64,000 nt of DNA from NCBI RefSeq assembly GCF_036244895.1, contig NZ_BQKE01000002.1, forward strand, positions 744,001 to 808,000, given 5' to 3'. This stretch comes from Persicobacter diffluens. Lineage in GTDB: Bacteria > Bacteroidota > Bacteroidia > Cytophagales > Cyclobacteriaceae. This document shows, one piece after another, positions 62,446 through 64,000 of the stretch. The stretch's first letter is position 1; each line of letters opens with the position of its first letter. Position numbers and translations under genes: made by a program. The notes under the pieces are model-generated. The model ran no database searches. It saw only the letters and a program-made list of their open reading frames with translations, and had not been told where the DNA came from.

Positions 62446-63039
62446 CGAAATATTGATATTTAAAGTCCCCGGATGATGATCCTGAAAAAGCCCTCCGAAG
62501 AAACATTAAAACAAAACCTGGCTATCTCGGAAAGCCTTGAACCTGCCTTCTTCTCTTGACAGTTTGACGAACACAATATGGAATAATTTACGCATAAATT
62601 ATGCTGATTTTTTTAAAAAGCTTATGAAAAAAATCAGACTTGTCTAAACCGAATGATGCAGGCTTAATCTGAATTATTCCTGCTAAAATCCTGTTTTAGT
62701 TATAAGGCAAATAAAATGACGGAATTTTCCTGTTTGGTTAATTCCAAAAAGCAGATGAATAAGGAGAAGGTGAGCTTGCCCGGATTTGGAATATTAGAAA
62801 ACCTGCATTATCAATCTTAATAATCTGACAACGAATCCCTTAGCAAACCCCAATGAATCAAGCAGTGAATAAAATGGCTGAAATAGGAAAAAGCCAGCTT
62901 AATCCAGCATCTATCATGTAAAAACGGTCATAAAAAAAACCGCACAAGGCGGCTTTCAAAATTGGACTAATTGGAAAACAGATTACCCGCCTTATAAGGC
63001 AAGCAAAATTACTATCCTCCAATTATCTATAATTTTTAA
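62446..63039. other. Intergenic region with a family A element
   Basis: The family A copy runs from 62664 to about 62884 (GGCTTAATCTGAATTATTCC, GATGACGGAATTTTCC-like, GAATAAGGAGAAGGTGAGC; right end AGCAGTGAATAAAAT). 62446-62660 and 62885-62930 hold nothing I can support. A terminator follows at 62932. Confidence 0.55.
62932..62956 (-). terminator. Terminator of the 63040-63474 gene
   Basis: Read on the minus strand: GCCGCCTTGTGCGGTTTTTT, a short GC stem (CCGC/GCGG) followed by a run of eight T. It lies 84 bp beyond the stop of the lipoprotein gene. Confidence 0.85.
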
Positions 63040-63474
63040 TTAGTTCTCTGGGTTTGGTACCAAAGGAACAATATGCAAGTTAGTTGGAAGTGGAGTTTCC
63101 TTATCATCAGCAGGAGATACTTCCAAAACTTCATTCACCTGGTAATAATTTAAATCTTCAGTACTGAATACCCCTTTAGTGATCGTGTAACCAATAGCTT
63201 CTTCCTCCCTTGGTTGCTTACCGTTGATTTCCATTTCACCTTCGAAAGTAGTTTCATTAATCACAGCAGTGATTGTAATTTTGGTAGGAACTACCGTATC
63301 AATCAATTCGTAGTCTGTTCCTTTTACTGCACGCAATTCAGAATCAGTATACAAATAAATCTCGCTCAATTGCTTCTGAGCATCTTCGATTGGGTTGTTT
63401 ACAACAGTGTCATCAGATTTGTTACAAGCCATCGCTCCGATCGCTAGTGCGAAAAAGAAGAAAAGTTTTTTCAT
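63040..63474 (-). CDS. Small lipoprotein, unknown function
   Basis: The 144-residue protein begins MKKLFFFFALAIGAMACNKS, with a lipobox GAMAC at 13-17. The mature domain (ITAVINETTFEGEMEINGKQ, KGVFSTEDLNYYQVNEVLEV) is beta-rich and acidic at the end. No family is recognised. It is followed by a clear terminator. Confidence 0.75.
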   Translation of the reverse strand: MKKLFFFFALAIGAMACNKSDDTVVNNPIEDAQKQLSEIYLYTDSELRAVKGTDYELIDTVVPTKITITAVINETTFEGEMEINGKQPREEEAIGYTITKGVFSTEDLNYYQVNEVLEVSPADDKETPLPTNLHIVPLVPNPEN

Positions 63475-64000
63475 GATAATAATATTTAAAATTAGTCCTT
63501 AATCAATCTGATAAGTGCAAATATCGGGCAGAACCACAGTCATAAAATCATTCAGAAATGAGCGACTGATTAGAAATATATTGGCTAATAAACACAAATC
63601 CGCTTCACAGCTCCTGTTGGTATTTTACCATCAGGAATCTTTAAAAAAATTCTAATAAAAAAATACATCCGATCACAAAAAAAAATCACCGATAATTACA
63701 AAATATCCGTAAACGATTGATTTTATCCCATTTACAAAAGAGAGGTATGACGTTTTTTTGAAAGAAAGCCAAACTTTAGCCTTTATTACAGGGCATCTGT
63801 GCATGGTCAAAAGCTGAAATTATTCAAGAAAAGGTAAAGTGTCGCCAGGGAGCTTGCCGGTTAATGGGATAAATAACCAGACTATTAATGAATAATCTCT
63901 ATCCCTTTCAATAACTAATTGGTGTCCCAATAGGGTTTGCGGAATATTATTGAAAACACCCCTATATATTGACACGAAAATTCTCCTATGAGAGCTCCTT
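63475..64000. other. Right-end intergenic region with a hairpin
   Basis: No gene is supported. At 63612-63636, TCCTGTTGGTA and TACCATCAGGA form an 11-bp stem with one mismatch and a three-base loop, followed by an A/T-rich stretch; it may terminate transcription of a gene to the right. The remainder is AT rich with no other signal seen. Confidence 0.5.

Overview
The window looks like chromosome from a Bacteroidota member, most like a marine Cytophagales-type bacterium; the genus cannot be fixed from sequence alone. Supporting evidence: a SusC/SusD pair, a PorP/SprF-family protein beside a CHU_C-like (type IX, type B) sorting domain, many signal peptides and lipoboxes, weak Shine-Dalgarno sequences and several polysaccharide-degrading enzymes. 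The dominant theme is beta-glucan-type polysaccharide use set in a chromosome full of small mobile and repeated DNA.

Layout. 1-5721: a tight operon of a tandem-repeat surface protein (entering from the left), a T9SS type B cargo-like protein, PorP/SprF and a TPR/PD40 protein. 5722-7900: a debris zone with a 191-bp MITE, a broken gene, two integron-attC-like sites around small membrane genes, and an ISAon1-like transposase remnant. 8684-20615: the main polysaccharide utilisation locus: susC, susD, a membrane-anchored winged-helix regulator (minus strand), then divergent GH2 and GH30 genes ending in strong hairpin terminators. 20699-29235: two tandem AAA-ATPase/PD-(D/E)XK genes that both carry the same frameshift, XRE-regulator remnants, hairpin-rich repeats, a complete IS256-family element, and small orphan secreted or membrane proteins. 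29478-32489: cupin, a HxlR regulator divergent from a SnoaL-like gene across twin palindromes, and an MBL hydrolase. 32814-38483: a group II intron sitting inside a MITE copy, an RNase Z-like protein, an IS4-family element that splits a membrane-protein gene, and a VOC protein. 39231-45738 (minus): a second glycan operon: glycosidase fused to a beta-barrel, a multi-module carbohydrate-binding lipoprotein with a frameshifted last module, and a GH16 laminarinase-like lipoprotein. 46393-63474: a decayed outer-membrane protein gene, CorA, PfkB kinase, DUF389 protein, a six-hairpin glycosidase-like lipoprotein, a second GH30 (with an early stop), an AraC regulator, TtcA, a lipoprotein-type peptide deformylase and small lipoproteins.

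Two families of short inverted-repeat elements fill most longer intergenic gaps. Family A is about 220-226 bp with ends of the form TAAnCCGnATTATTC. Family B is about 150-160 bp with ends GCGTGTTTAAAAG. I found about a dozen copies or fragments of A and eight or more of B, some nested. They explain many spurious short ORFs.

How it fits together (inference): GH16, GH30 and the GH2/TIM-barrel enzymes with SusC/SusD suggest a beta-1,3/1,6-glucan such as laminarin. The regulator at 14686-15870 probably controls the GH2-GH30 side, and motifs of the type ACCGC...TTAAA occur upstream of susC, GH2 and the GH16 operon.
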